In this document: one piece after another, positions 5,337 to 5,639 of the stretch
Layout of the letters: every line of letters begins with the position of its first letter
How positions within the stretch are numbered: position 1 is the stretch's first letter
Assembly: GCA_013693915.1 (NCBI GenBank)
Contig: CP059264.1
Location: 914,118-919,756, forward strand
Direction of reading: 5' to 3'
From: Dechloromonas sp.
GTDB taxonomy: Bacteria > Pseudomonadota > Gammaproteobacteria > Burkholderiales > Rhodocyclaceae
Length of the DNA: 5,639 bases
Notes under the pieces: generated by a model
The model's input: the letters and a program-made list of their open reading frames with translations, nothing else
Told to the model about the DNA's origin: nothing
Database searches by the model: none
Translations under genes and position numbers: made by a program

Positions 5337-5355
5337 GGGCAGAAATAGCCGGTAG

Positions 5356-5378
5356 AGTCCCGCCACGGCGGGATTTTT
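5356..5378 (+). terminator. Intrinsic terminator of yggX
   Basis: TCCCGC (5358-5363) pairs with GCGGGA (5368-5373) around loop CACG, extendable by A-T and G-T pairs outward, and is followed by TTTTT (5374-5378). This is a textbook Rho-independent terminator 20 bases after the repaired yggX stop. Confidence 0.85.
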
Positions 5379-5434
5379 CGCTTTGAGAAATGCCCTCTTC
5401 GGGCCGTCGACCGCAACAGGCTGCTCGCCGCTGT

Positions 5435-5639
5435 TCAGAAGATGGTCTTGACCCCTCGGCAGTGCCGAGCATCAGGAGGTCGGCCGGACGGATCGCGAAC
5501 AGGCCGTTGGTGACGACGCCGGCGAGCTGGTTGATTTCTTCCTCCATGGCCTTCGGGTCGATGATGACGAGACCCTTGACGTCGAGAATGACGTTGCCAT
5601 TGTCGGTGACGTAGCCCTCGCGCAGCACCGGGGTGCCCC
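5435..5639 (-). CDS. rpiA: Ribose-5-phosphate isomerase A, C-terminal part, apparent 1-nt frameshift
   Basis: The minus strand from the window end reads [19 protein letters not shown], then [38 protein letters not shown]. This closely follows the C-terminal end of RpiA (E. coli has [20 protein letters not shown] and ends GTPDGVKTIVK). The enzyme interconverts ribose-5-phosphate and ribulose-5-phosphate in the pentose phosphate pathway. As printed, the frame does not stop where it should but runs on through and beyond yggX antisense. Adding one base to the four-base run at 5452-5455 (GGGG on the coding strand) gives GTAEGVKTIF and a TGA at 5435-5437, the expected family end. The N-terminal two thirds lie outside the window. 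It converges with yggX; no strong terminator is seen for this gene. Confidence 0.9.
   Translation of the reverse strand, partial: GHPGAARGLRHRQWQRHSRRQGSRHHRPEGHGGRNQPARRRRHQRPVRDPSGRPPDARHCRGVKTIF

Noticed and set aside
5047..5628. A 193-residue minus-strand frame as a single protein
   Set aside because: Its N-terminal part is the end of rpiA. The rest is read-through past the expected stop caused by the one-base deficit at 5452-5455 and is antisense to yggX.

Overview
The window is GC-rich proteobacterial DNA, most likely from a betaproteobacterium. A Rhodocyclales-type, polyphosphate-handling bacterium fits, judging from protein resemblance alone and not confirmed. It has two parts: an accessory, mobile-element-like segment (about 1-1220) and a chromosomal-looking segment (about 1220-5639).

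Region 1-600 holds the C-terminal end of a DUF927-type protein (phage/plasmid/ICE replication-associated) and an overlapping small cysteine-containing gene. Region 601-1361 has no convincing gene. It is rich in the hexamer TGTCCC/GGGACA, has a 9-bp tandem repeat and one arm pair of a 19-bp inverted repeat (767-785 / 1198-1216), and contains hairpins. It looks like the non-coding edge of an integrated element.

From 1304 a TATAAT box precedes a candidate 58-residue small ORF whose stop codon touches the Shine-Dalgarno of a two-domain polyphosphate:AMP phosphotransferase (pap, PPK2 class II, 1554-3518). Facing it is a class I PPK2 (ppk2, 3561-4699, minus), with a 12-bp perfect hairpin between the two stop codons. 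By family knowledge the first makes ADP from AMP and polyphosphate, and the second makes nucleoside triphosphate from the diphosphate and polyphosphate, so the pair can carry AMP to ATP at the expense of polyphosphate. Both carry Lys/Ala-rich extensions.

Divergent from ppk2 lies a leader with a possible 33-residue ORF, then yggX (Fe(II) trafficking protein), an intrinsic terminator, and the 3' end of rpiA on the minus strand running off the window.

A strong window-wide pattern is that four genes (the small cysteine gene, ppk2, yggX, rpiA) each need exactly one extra base at a run of four G or C to restore a family-like protein. A fifth possible case lies in an A6 run in the pap tail. This is best explained by homopolymer undercalling in the assembly. 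The annotation below gives the repaired gene extents.
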